Source: Oasisia sp. SBJ-2009
Taxonomy: Eukaryota; Annelida; Polychaeta; Sabellida; Siboglinidae
NCBI GenBank assembly: GCA_964017155.1
Contig: OZ024867.1
Coordinates: forward strand, 25,476,136 to 25,540,135
Reading direction: 5' to 3'
Length of the DNA stretch: 64,000 nt
Part shown: piece after piece, positions 37,217-50,905 of the stretch
Layout: each line of letters opens with the position of its first letter
Position numbering within the stretch: the first letter of the stretch is position 1
The notes under the pieces: model-generated
Database searches by the model: none
What the model was told of the DNA's origin: nothing
Seen by the model: only the letters and a program-made list of their open reading frames with translations
Translations under genes and position numbers: made by a program

Positions 37217-37666
37217 AATGCACATGCACATGCACATGCACATGCACATGCACATGCACATGCACATGCACATGCACATGCACATGCACATGCACATGCA
37301 CATGCACATGCACATGCACATGCACATGCACATGCACATGCACATGCACATGCACATGCACATGCACATGCACATGCACATGCACATGCACATGCACATG
37401 CACATGCACATGCACATGCACATGCACATGCACATGCACATGCACATGCACATGCACATGCACATGCACATGCACATGCACATGCACATGCACATGCACA
37501 TGCACATGCACATGCACATGCACATGCACATGCACATGCACATGCACATGCACATGCACATGCACATGCACATGCACATGCACATGCACATGCACATGCA
37601 CATGCACATGCACATGCACATGCACATGCACATGCACATGCACATGCCCATACACATGCCCATGCA

Positions 37667-37736
<70 letters not shown>

Positions 37737-37840
37737 CACATGCACATGCACATGCACATGCACATGCACATGCACATGCACATGCACATGCACATGCACA
37801 TGCCCATGCACATGCCCATGCACATGCCCATGCCCATGCA

Positions 37841-37934
<94 letters not shown>

Positions 37935-38592
37935 CACATGCACATGCACATGCACATGCACATGCACATGCACATGCACATGCACATGCACATGCACATG
38001 CACATGCACTTGCACATGCACATGCACATGCACATGCACATGCACATGCACATGCACATGCACATGCACATGCACATGCACATGCACATGCACATGCACA
38101 TGCACATGCACATGCACATGCACATGCACATGCACATGCACATGCACATGCACATGCACATGCACATGCACATGCACATGCACATGCACATGCACATGCA
38201 CATGCACATGCACATGCACATGCACATGCACATGCACATGCACATGCACATGCACATGCACATGCACATGCACATGCACATGCACATGCACATGCACATG
38301 CACATGCACATGCACATGCACATGCACATGCACATGCACATGCACATGCACATGCACATGCACATGCACATGCACATGCACATGCACATGCACATGCACA
38401 TGCACATGCACATGCACATGCACATGCACATGCACATGCACATGCACATGCACATGCACATGCACATGCACATGCACATGCACATGCACATGCACATGCA
38501 CATGCACATGCACATGCACATGCACATGCACATGCACATGCACATGCACATGCACATGCACATGCACATGCACATGCACATGCACATGCACA
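37217..38592. repeat. (GCACAT)n hexanucleotide array with GCCCAT blocks, about 229 copies
   Basis: Nearly perfect. Two internal zones (about 37647-37735 and 37801-37932) carry the variant GCCCAT in runs, separated by the main motif. One GCACTT variant occurs near 38007. The right end passes directly into a zinc-finger coding remnant. Confidence 0.98.
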
Positions 38593-38712
38593 TGTGTAAA
38601 ATCCTTCAAGCACTCCGCTGATTTTGAAGATCACAAGGCACGACGTGATCCATGCAGGTGAAAAGTCGTTCACTTGTGATGAATGTGGAAAGTCGTTCAC
38701 GTGGCTCAGTAC
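38587..38712 (+). pseudogene. C2H2 zinc-finger gene fragment, frameshifted
   Basis: Right at the end of the hexanucleotide array one frame reads [11 protein letters not shown], and the next frame over continues [20 protein letters not shown] then KSFTWLS. Together these cover one and a half Krüppel-type fingers, including the HxxxH and the H-linker AGEK. The frame changes near 38625, consistent with a single extra base. The 5' side is lost in the array and the 3' side is cut by MITE copy M1-3 at 38716. It is not functional. Confidence 0.75.
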
Positions 38713-38715
38713 AGC

Positions 38716-39185
38716 TGTCGCGCTTACATTTTTCCGGTCGTTAAAAACGTTCCGATAGACGTTTCTGCGCATGCGCAATTAATGTAAAATCATCATCAAT
38801 GTCCAGCGAAACGACAAAGGATTTCCGGTATAAATGTCACGGGCTATTTGTTAACTCTCCTGTGATGATTACTGTGAAGAGTTTCTTAAAATGTCGTTCA
38901 ATGCAATAAAATATTACGTTTTTTATAAATCACTGTCACGGATTTTGGCGCACTACAGTTACATGATTTATGCTTGCTAACAAAATATGCCTCAAAACTT
39001 GTTTGCCTCGTGTTGATTTGCGACAAATAACTTTGAGAGGTTATATACATCCTAACGAACAACCCGTGGTATTGATGCAACAAATGCTTTGTTGTTGCGC
39101 TGGACATTGATGATTTTTCATTTTTGCGCATGCGCAGAAACGTCAATCGGAACGTTTATAACGCCGGGAAAATGGAAGCGCTACA
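38716..39185. mobile_element. Palindromic MITE family M1, copy 3 (470 bp)
   Basis: Ends TGTCGCGCTTACATTTTTCC and, on the right, AAAATGGAAGCGCTACA. The same CTGCGCATGCGCA palindrome lies in both arms. It abuts the zinc-finger relic. Confidence 0.82.
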
Positions 39186-39212
39186 GTGGCACGTAGCGTG
39201 TAGCGTGCTGGA

Positions 39213-39328
39213 TCGTCCGTCCCCTGGGTCGTCCGTCCCCTGGGTCGTCCGTCCCCTAAGCCGTCCGACCCCTTGGTCGTCCGTTCCCTGGGTCGTCCGT
39301 CCCCTGAGTCGTCCGTCCCCTGGGTCGG
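39213..39328. repeat. 16-bp minisatellite TCGTCCGTCCCCTGGG, about 7 copies
   Basis: Tandem units with a few substitutions (CTAAGCCG, CCTTGG), directly after the MITE. Confidence 0.9.
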
Positions 39329-39559
39329 CTTGGGCCTGGGGGGCTTGTCTCCTTACTTTAACTCGTGTCTCATTCGTGTTTTAGCTGCGAAGCATTTACC
39401 CTGTAGTAGTCCCACTCCCATTCATATTACCCCAGTCCTGCTTCATCCTTGAAGCATTTGCCCACTTGTTTTATTCCTTTACCCGCGAAGCCAACCTTTG
39501 TACATGCAATAGTTGCTGCATGACCTGATACAATGTCCAAGTATCTTACTGCCATCTTG

Positions 39560-40075
39560 CGGATATGTTATTAATAACATATATCCACGTAGAAAATGCA
39601 TCGTTGCGACACCATCAACGTGTTAGTTATAAATGTGGTGGAAACGTGATAATAACGTGATATATCCGTCAAATGTCCACGTGGTAACCACGTAACTGCG
39701 ACCCTACAAAATCACGTCGTATTCACGTAGAAAATGCCACCTAAAACGTGGTATAAATGTGGTGAAAAACGTGGCGACGACGTAACCGCGACTCGGACAA
39801 AATCACGTCGTTTCGACGTAGCTTCTTCCACGTGGTAGAGACGTGATAATAATGTGATATATATGTGAAATGTTCACGTGGTGACCAGGTAACTGCGACC
39901 TTACAAAATCACGTCGTATCCACGTCGAAAATGCCACATATAATGTGGTATAAACGTGGTGAAAAACGTGGCGACGACGTAGCCGCGACTCAACAAAATC
40001 AAATCGTTTCGACGTAACTTCTTCCACGTGGTAGCCACGATACCGCCACGTGGCTGCCACGTGGTAACCGGTTGT
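39560..40075. repeat. ACGTGG-rich tandem repeat, about 197-bp period
   Basis: Segments starting GATAATAACGTGATATAT (39647) and GATAATAATGTGATATAT (39844) begin homologous units. The units share TAACTGCGACC, AAAATCACGTCGTAT and AAAACGTGGCGACGACGTA. CACGTG, ACGTGG and ACGTCG recur about every 15-20 bases. Confidence 0.85.
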
Positions 40076-40187
40076 CCGCGCGTCCGCCAATGATTACAGG
40101 GTTGTTCGCTGCGTGGCGCCACCGCTTGAGAGCAGCGACCGTTGCAGTGTAATGATGCTATGTCAACACAGCGAAAGTCGAAAGTTA

Positions 40188-40556
40188 AAACATCGAAAAC
40201 TCGAGTTGAGGGACGAATATAAAAAAATCGACGATTTTGCGTATTCGAGACTTGCTCTGGGCTTTCTAAGATGGTATAGCACATGTCTGTAGCTATTCCC
40301 AATCGCTGGATCAATTCGTATCACCTTAGCGTTTAGGAAACTCCATTCCATTCATACAGGAAAGGGTACGGCAAAACGTTTGAAACATCGAAAACTCGAG
40401 TTGAGGGACGAAAATAAAAAAACGACGATTTTGCGTATTTGAGGCTTGCTCTGGGCTTTCCAAAATGGCATAGCACATACCTGTAGCTATTCCCAATCGC
40501 TGGATCAATTCTGATTCACCTTAGTGTTTAGGAAACTCAATCCCATTCATATTAGT
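40188..40556. repeat. Tandem duplication, two units offset by 196 bp
   Basis: Both units contain ATCGAAAACTCGAGTTGAGG, CGACGATTTTGCGTATT, CTTGCTCTGGGCTTTC and ATTCCCAATCGCTGGATCAA. Divergence is slight, so the duplication is young. Confidence 0.92.
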
Positions 40557-40642
40557 CCTGAGTACATTGTTGGTGAAATTTATCAGCTTTTAAAAGAATA
40601 TTTGTCTCGTATCCAGTGATCCCTTAAGCAACTGGCCAATTT

Positions 40643-40657
40643 ATATATATATATAAT

Positions 40658-40725
<68 letters not shown>
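40643..40725. repeat. (TA)n microsatellite
   Basis: About 38 TA units with a short AATTATG interruption. Confidence 0.95.
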
Positions 40726-40729
<4 letters not shown>

Positions 40730-41350
40730 CGAAATATAAATTTATTACAAAATAAATTTAATGTGAAGCGCCCTGTGGCATGCACGTGTCACGTGGGTCA
40801 GGGCGATAATAAAGGGTTAATTAAAATAGACCAAGAGCGTCAGAACATAACATTTTAGGGACTGTTTTGTTTTGGTATGACACGAATTGCATAATTTAAA
40901 ACAAAATGTAATTATGAAAACCTTGGGATAACCGATGGTATCGCCATCTTGTGGCTTCTGGACATACTACAATTAAATTGTGCAACAGATGGCGCCAGTG
41001 ATTGTCACCGTTATAAATCGGGTAAGACGTTTGCATCGACTAATATTATATAATATGGTTTCACCTGACATCTTATCTATATTAGATTGGTACGAATGGA
41101 AATATGTTGTATTTCTGAACAAGTCAATGTAACCGAAATTTGCCGTGGTAGTGTACAAATATAAAATAATTTGAAATTGTTGTAAATATCCATATTATCG
41201 CCCAAACAATGAATCCGCGGCAATCTTTTACTAAAGTATTACCAGCTTAGCCGGTTAGGGCTTATGCCTTATCGCCTTATGGTTACAACATTATCGAATA
41301 CATAGTACGTGGAATACGAAATTATGTTGAACTAGTTAACCATGTCCGTC

Positions 41351-42067
41351 CAGGGGTAGAACTTCAGCATTTATTTTACTAGACAGCGGGACTAGTAAAG
41401 TCAAAGGTTTACTAGTCCGCCAAAAGGTTGACTAGTCCGCAAAAATAAAAATAAACAATCCAAATTTAAGTTGTTCCAATTTGTTTTTAAACTAAATAAA
41501 GTACATATTGCAACCCCAGTTAAATAACAATGCACTTTTCATAAAGGTACCAAAGAAATAATACAGAAATAACAAAAGTAATTAATTAAAAAGTGAAGAT
41601 ATGATCTGTATTAAAAAACTGCGCAATTGAAAAAGAATGCCGATTGCACTCAATGACCAGCAGTATCACCCTACCATTATTAATTTTCTATATCATATAT
41701 TTATATATTCATAATCATTTTGGAAATTTAGCTCACATTACAGTGTTATGGAAAAAATGCTCTACTGGACTGTAATACTGGAAAATAAAAATATCACACG
41801 AGAAAATAATACCCATCAAAGAACAGTTAATCTACAAATAGTGCCCAGACATGTTCATAGCTGGTGGCATCATTTATCAGAAAAGGAAGGGATGTGTTGG
41901 GGTTAGGGTCACTGTGACTACAAAGACTTGATTGATTGATGTAGGGTGGGTTGGATGACACGTTGACCTTTACTAGACAACTGGACTAGTTATTAGGCAG
42001 GTTTAGTAGTCCGCCCTTATCTTTACTAGTGTAGGGACTAAAGGACTAGTGGGTAGTTCTACCCCTG
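41351..42067. mobile_element. MITE family M2, copy 1 (717 bp), hAT-like ends
   Basis: Starts CAGGGGTAGAACT and ends with its exact complement AGTTCTACCCCTG. Subterminal regions repeat ACTAGTCCGCC and ACTAGT. CAGGGG ends are usual for hAT elements, but no matching 8-bp flanks were seen. A second copy lies at 47196-47872. Confidence 0.75.
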
Positions 42068-42708
42068 CTGTCTAAATACTTGAGAATTATCTAATTGAAT
42101 TACTACTCCCTGAGACTGATACCTCCTGGGCTGGAGCCAGACCACATTTGCATTTTCCATATGCGACCATAAGGTTTCCTTCATTTCCTACTAATCTTGA
42201 TGAGATCTGTTATTGACAATTTTATAGCATATTTACCCTCCATAGACAGAGGTTCAGTGAAAAATGTGTGAACAGTTAATACCTCAGGCTCTCACAAACT
42301 TCTTTCAAACCTTACACCCCTCCATTTCTGCTTGAACCACCCACGGATAGCCCCTGGTTACATCACCAAGCAAAATGACAACTGTATTAATATGCAGAAA
42401 TGCACTGACTGACAGCTGTCATAATTTAACAGCTCTGATGCCTTGCTGCACAAAAAACATAATTTCTACTCACTCCACACTACATATGTGCTCACAGAAA
42501 TTCAGACAACCTGCTTAATGCTCTTTTTATACGGTACTCTTTGGTCGGGTAATGGCGGATGAACACCTTATTGTGGTCTTACATCACTTGACACACAGTC
42601 CTGTTGTTCAATACTTGGTCAAGACCTACCAGTTTAGGATACACTGTCTGGGCCCTGACTCGGGGGAGAGACAGGCCTGGCCTCTTAGCCCAAATCTTAG
42701 CCACAGCA

Positions 42709-43484
42709 GGGGCCAGTGTCATAGAGGCTACTTAAGACGTCTTAGCAGGCGATAACTCGTCTTAAGCCTAAGACGTCGTAAAGTTACACTAGTTGCGTTT
42801 CATGAGTCTGCTCCATAGTTGCACTTAGCTGCACTATATATTTAATAGGCGTAACTTTACGCTGGTTGAAATATTTACGGTATGCTCCCGAAGTTGAAAA
42901 TGTACGGTATGCTCCCGACACGCCCACTCTCAACATTATTATTTTTAATGTATACAGTGGATATCCTTTATATTCATCGTAGCTTCCCATTTGCTGTACG
43001 AACGACAAAGGCACAGCTAGAAAGAAAAAAGGATGTTCAGACACAGCACAAATACAGGGATTCCCCACCGCGACGTAAGGGGGTCAATGCTACAGCGACT
43101 AAGTGCAGTGGTAGAAATAACCCCAACATTTCTGGTAGTCAGCAGGACTACTTAGTTGGGAAGTCTGGTAGTCCTCAGATATATGTGGTAGTCATATGGC
43201 CCAGATTTAAGCAAAATAACATGACAAACACAAAATTAGACAAATATTCCCAAATGTTGTGGTAGTCCATCGGACTACTACTGTCATCATCTTTGGTAGT
43301 CCGACCAAGTTTCTGGTAGTCCTCGGACTACCGGACTACCACTATTTCTACCCCTGAAGTGGTGCAAATGCTAAATTGGTCTCATGAAACCGGCCGTAAG
43401 CTGCATTGACTATTCGCTGTTAGCTGCGACCAGTAGACCGCGTAATTGCGCGTAAAGTTACACGGCTTCATGAAACTGGGCCCA
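42709..43484. mobile_element. PIF/Harbinger-like MITE
   Basis: Left end GGGGCCAGTGTCATAGAGGC; right end (complement) TGGGCCCAGTTTCATGAAGC. Both subterminal parts contain CGTAAAGTTACAC. The GGGCC-GTTTCAT ends resemble Harbinger-type MITEs common in marine invertebrates. It contains the 251-bp element at 43106-43356, so insertion of that element is younger. Confidence 0.55.
43106..43356. mobile_element. Small hAT-like MITE (251 bp), nested
   Basis: Left CAGTGGTAGAAATA, right complement CAGGGGTAGAAATAGTGG. Internal units GGTAGTCCNNGGACTACC repeat. AAGTG directly flanks both sides (43101-43105 and 43357-43361). Its architecture parallels family M2 with a different core word. Confidence 0.7.
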
Positions 43485-43684
43485 GGTTAACTGATTCAAT
43501 GCTTTAACTAATTTGGGAAACTAGCACTAAACAATGCCAGTACATTAGAGACCAAAGACCATGAAAAGTAAGCTTGGTTCAAATCATCACACATACGTTA
43601 TTATTTAAACATATTACCCAGGTTCAAGACCATTGTGGAAGCTTAACTGCGAGTTGATTGACTTCTGGAATACATGTTAACCTG

Positions 43685-44434
<750 letters not shown>

Positions 44435-44454
44435 GTTAACCTGACATACATGCT

Positions 44455-45590
44455 AGTGGCACCCAGGGCATTATGCAGGAAGAAATTATTGCCAGTCAAA
44501 CATGGATGTTAACTGTTAAGCCAGTTTACGTACTTTCAAATGGTCTAGGTCCGTTATAGCTACTTCCCGTTATAGCTACTTCCCGTTATAGATACAGTTT
44601 TTTCCCGTTATAGCTACTCGTTAAGTTTGACAGGCAAACTAGTCCCGTTATAGCTACTTATTTAATTACACAATTCAGGAGGGGACAGCAAGAGGGAGCA
44701 TTAACTGTTTCAGATTACTGTAAGATTTCTACATGAAATGTATTAATGAAGGACACATTTTAAAAGTCATAAGTATGGTATATAGATGTAACTGTCAGTT
44801 ACTTGATATGGAAAATATACTATAAAACACTTGTGCAAAACATTTTTTCAAAAGACAACTACAATTGTACTCAGTGCAGAATTGCATGTATCAAAAAGTA
44901 ATGAATGTCATCAATTATTCTTGTTATATGGTGGTGGGATGGCAGCATTGCATCACATTTAGCAACCATGAACTGGAAGATGTTGGGATGGTATTTCCCC
45001 CACCACTTTTTTGCAAACTTGGAATTCCATCCCACAACATGATTGTTTGTTCATTTGTCACATTCTGTGTAGGCATTCCACATGTCCATGGTGATTTCTG
45101 AATAATGTCTCAACAAAGTACTCATTAAAAATTATCATTTGACTTTGTGGAAATTCCTCAGTGGGACACACTTACATAAAAGCAGTCCACCCCTCATGGA
45201 CATCAGCTGGATGGAGATGAAATAGTTAATGCTCCCTTATCTTGTTGCATTTGCCTGTCAAACTTAACGAGTAGCTATAACGGGAATAAAAAGTAGCTAT
45301 AACGGGAAGTAGCTATAACGGGAAGTAGCTATAACGGGAAGACACCTTTCAAATGTCTCTGATGACCTCAAATGGACAACAAACACACATGTGACACCAT
45401 TTACACTCACATCAAAGGCATAACTAACAATGTCTATGATTATGGAAAACCATTTTTTGCTCCTTCATTTGTTTACCCGTCCACCACCCGTCCACCACCC
45501 GTCCACCCATATTTCTACCCATCCACAATGGTTTTTATCCATCCAAATGACGGGTGGACAGGTCTCTGCATAAAGCTATGGTAGCACCCT
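44455..45590. repeat. Dispersed repeat family R2, copy 1 (split by MITE B)
   Basis: The parts 44455-44542 and 45346-45590 together align with 51930-52215. Shared pieces include AAATTATTGCCAGTCA, GTTAAGCCAGTTTAC, ACACCATTTACACTCAC and CAAATGACGGGTNGAC. The copy existed before MITE B inserted. Confidence 0.8.
44543..45345. mobile_element. Mutator-like MITE B (803 bp) with 10-bp direct flanks
   Basis: CTTTCAAATG flanks both sides (44533-44542 and 45346-45355). The ends read GTCTAGGTCCGTTATAGC and, complemented, GGTGTCTTCCCGTTATAGC. Each arm carries three to five tandem copies of CTTCCCGTTATAGCTA, followed by an inverted GTTTGACAGGCAAA segment. A related sequence at 51955-52090 lacks the insertion and has one ACTTTAAAATG there, which acts as an empty site. 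Confidence 0.87.
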
Positions 45591-45596
45591 ACTTGG

Positions 45597-47195
<1,599 letters not shown>

Positions 47196-47872
47196 TTGTC
47201 CGCCAAAATAAAAAAACAATCCAAATTTAAGTTGTTCCAATTTGTTTTAAAACTAAAAAAAATTATATGTTATATAATAATGCACTTTTCATAAAGGTAA
47301 TAACAAAATAATACAGAAGTAGCAAAAGTTATTAATTAAAAAGTGAAGATATGATCTGTATTAAAAAACTGTGCAATTGAAAAAGAACGCCAATTGCGCT
47401 CAGGGACCGTTAGTACCACCCTACCATTATGAATTTTCTATAATCATTCTGGAAATTTACCTCACATCAGTGTTATGAAAAAAATGCACTACTGGACTGA
47501 AAAATAATAAAATTATCACACTCGAAAATTTTAGACTTAAAAGAACAGTTAATCTTACAAATACTGCCCAGACAAGTTCATAGAGCTCTGGTGTCTTCAT
47601 TTATCAGTAAATGAAGTTGTTGTAGCCAGTTGATCACTGGCAACAACTTATCAAAGGTTTAATGACTTGGGATTTAGTTACATCCCCCCCCCCAGCCTGT
47701 GGATGTGTTGGTGTCACTGTGACTACAAAGACTTGATTGATTGATGTAGGGTGGGCTGTATGATACATTGACCTTTACCAGACAACAGGACTAGTTATTA
47801 GGCAGGTTTACTAGTAGGCCCTTTTCTTTACTAGTGTACTGACTAGCAGACTAGTGGGTAGTTCTACCCCTG
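47196..47872. mobile_element. MITE family M2, copy 2, 5'-truncated
   Basis: Aligns along most of its length with 41404-42067, for example CAATCCAAATTTAAGTTGTT, GAAGATATGATCTGTATTAA and the terminal AGTTCTACCCCTG. The first 50 bases of the left end are missing. Confidence 0.8.
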
Positions 47873-49109
47873 GTATTGATGATGACATAATTCTGAATAT
47901 TAGCCCACCATCAAAATGCATTGCCTTATGAATAGAGCTCGCCCCATTTTCCAATGAATTCCCTGTCTCACTAGGCTACTATCATGATACATACCAAACT
48001 AATTAAATTGATGTGGTTGAAATTTGCATGTAGTTCATTAGAAATATAAAAGCATGACGGCAACAATCAATGGCATGCAACAAAAATAACTACATTGTAA
48101 TGGAGTCAAATTTTAAAACAACACCCAATTAAACGTACATTTACACAATTGTCTCACAGAAAGATATCGCTGAAAAGAAAAATATGGTATAAATAAAAAC
48201 ATGATGCATTTATCTCAAATTCTGGTCTGAAGGATTGGGGACAAATACTGGTTTCTGAATCAGATACAAATATGGTGCATTTAAGAATTTCAAATGCCCC
48301 CTTTTAAATGTCAAATACACATACATGGTCAAATACAATAACATTTCAAATCCAGGGGATCATATAAAAATGATATCCAATTAAAAAAATGTAATATACC
48401 AGATGGGACAAACACAGAAGAGTTGTGACTTTAGACAGGTTTACATTTAAACGTAATATACTAATAGACAGGGATTTAGCAGCTAACCCCCAAGACCCAG
48501 TCAGGATTCTGGATGTAGGAACCATGACCAGTCATTTACACCATCTTGACAGAGCCAATACTACAGATGTGGCATCTAAAGCAGTGCTTCTCAGGGACTG
48601 TCTCAATATACAGTTGTACTACCAGTACTCCAATAAGCAGGAGGGCAGGGTCACGAGATGTGGCTTCTCTGGGTAGAGTAGTTATTAATTACGGAAATCT
48701 GACTGAATATTTACTAAACTGAAATGCTTAACAGTAATATAACATTAATAGCTCAATTAAGATTACATGTATTAGATTAATTCTAATATTGTCTAATTCG
48801 TTTGACTGTTCATATGACAAAAAAAATTAACCGTGAGAAGTAATCGCGAATACGATTACTTTGATAATGTACTCAAGTTCACGATTACTTTACTTTCTGG
48901 ACCAGTGTACTTGAGTAGGAGTACAATTACTCAAAAAGTACGAGTACAGAGTACGATTACTCCATCTCTTGGTAATAATAATTTATTAGCAATAGTAGAC
49001 ACTAAGCAATAGTAATATATTGCATTACTGACCTGGTTTAAACATTGCTGGTTGTATAACTGCAATGAAAGCAGTATACTTGATAAAGATCTTTTATGAC
49101 ACCCATCAC
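47873..49109. other. No firm gene; orphan frame and TACTC-rich repeat
   Basis: A frame at 48425-48676 (ILDVGTMTSHLHHLDRA) has coding-like composition but no recognised family or start context. The stretch 48830-48975 is made of repeated GTACTC, GAGTAC and GATTACTT words, probably a transposon end. Confidence 0.4.
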
Positions 49110-49483
<374 letters not shown>

Positions 49484-50054
49484 AATCAATCGATTAATAA
49501 TCATATTGGCAGTGGTTTGATGTGTATCCAGACATGTAGATGGGATTTTAATAATGTTAACACCACTAGGGTGTTAATCACCAGTTGATTTATCTCTAAT
49601 TAACTGTAGTTAGAAGAACTGTGGTGCAATGCATCGTTTCAGTACATACTTCTGTTTCATTTTTATGCATAACCATGTTCCCATCACTGGCGTTTGATAA
49701 GGGTAAATATGTGACTGTGGCGTGTATTTAATGTAATGCTTTCCTTTCAGACGATCTACACTTGCCTCTTCGCCAACACCAACCGGACATAACTAACAAC
49801 GAAACGTAGTTGCCTCACGTCCTCCTGCATGAGACGACTATCGTAGACAGCTCAATCGACTACCATCGTCGAACACAATTTCCTCGTACAACCAGACCGC
49901 TGCCTCTGAATCATTCCGGAAAACATTGACCTGTTATCGTCATTACGTTTAACGTCATAAACGTATCTCCGGACGTCTCTCCTGATGTCGACTGCGGTTT
50001 GAAATCCGTTTTCAAGTCAGATGTCAGACAGTATAAATAAAATAAGGCGAGGCT

Positions 50055-50744
50055 ATGAGTGAGGACGAGAGGTATCCGTGCATCAGAGTGAAGTCAGAGA
50101 GGGTCGACTCCGACCAGGGCAGCAGCAGCGAGGCGATACAATGGTCGGTGTTTAAAGACGGAGAACTGACGGAGATCAAAGCAGAGCCGACAGACGACGA
50201 AAGTGGAGACACATGTGAGACATCAACCAGCGGCAATGACAGTGGTCAACAACGTCGCAATAGGAGCATCAGTAACGCCGCCGACCATCCCCCCGACGTG
50301 AAGCCGTACGTTTGTCTTACATGTGGCGAAGCGTTTAGCTATTCCCTTAACCTTACCATCCACGAACGGGTCCACGCAAAGCCATACGTCTGCGCCGCAT
50401 GCGGGCTGTCCTTCAAATACCCCCATAACCTTACAGTCCACGAAAGGCTCCATTCAGATATAAAGACGTACCCTTGCATTACATGTGGGAAGTCATTCAA
50501 ATATTCACACAACCTCACCGTTCATCAGCGGATCCACACGAATGTGAAACCGTACACGTGCGTGACGTGTGGAAAGTCGTTCAATCAGTCTGGCAGTCTT
50601 ACCGTTCACAAGAGGATCCACACCAATACGAAGCCGTACGTCTGTGATATGTGCGGACAATCTTTCAGACAATCCAGTAACCTTATCCGGCATCAGAGGA
50701 GTCATACAAATGTGGAGAGTCATTCAAACTATCCAGTCAACTAG
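50055..50744 (+). CDS. C2H2 zinc-finger transcription factor, C-terminally truncated
   Basis: 229 residues. The acidic N-terminus (1-80) holds two sumoylation-type motifs, VKSE (12-15) and IKAE (41-44). Five Krüppel-type fingers follow at about 87-107, 113-133, 141-161, 169-189 and 197-217. Linkers read HTNVKPY and HTNTKPY, close to TGEKP, so it should bind DNA in the nucleus. Finger 2 lacks the usual linker before it (HAKPY). A strong acceptor (ctttcctttcag) ends at 49750, so the coding exon may have a spliced leader. After finger 5 the frame runs into NVESHSNYPVN and stops, while another frame still encodes finger 6; see the next entry. Target genes are unknown. Confidence 0.9.
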   Translation: MSEDERYPCIRVKSERVDSDQGSSSEAIQWSVFKDGELTEIKAEPTDDESGDTCETSTSGNDSGQQRRNRSISNAADHPPDVKPYVCLTCGEAFSYSLNLTIHERVHAKPYVCAACGLSFKYPHNLTVHERLHSDIKTYPCITCGKSFKYSHNLTVHQRIHTNVKPYTCVTCGKSFNQSGSLTVHKRIHTNTKPYVCDMCGQSFRQSSNLIRHQRSHTNVESHSNYPVN

Positions 50745-50905
50745 CCACTCACCAACTGACCCCCACGGTGGCGACCGTTTTCAATTGTCGTCGTTGTGGA
50801 AAGTTATTCACGGAACAGGCCACTAAGACGCCACGAGCGTCGCACTCACCGGGCCTGACACCACTCGCCTGTAGCACGTGTGTAAGGGCGTGTAAACGTT
50901 ATAAT
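50705..50905 (+). pseudogene. Frameshifted remnant of zinc fingers 6 and beyond
   Basis: In the frame next to that of the intact fingers, the DNA reads YKCGESFKLSSQLATHQLTP, then NCRRCGKLFTEQA and later LACSTCVRACKRY. The first of these has the CGESF...L..H core of a finger but lacks its first Cys. This implies a small deletion and shift at 50705-50715 that removed the linker and the first Cys. Later fingers have lost His residues, so decay has continued. Confidence 0.75.

Noticed and set aside
35749..38661. 970-codon frame of Thr-Arg and Thr-Cys repeats
   Set aside because: Created entirely by (CACACG)n and (GCACAT)n arrays. All frames of both strands are open because the hexamers lack stop codons.
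42552..42755. 67-codon frame before the Harbinger-like MITE
   Set aside because: Ends inside the MITE tip; no family match.
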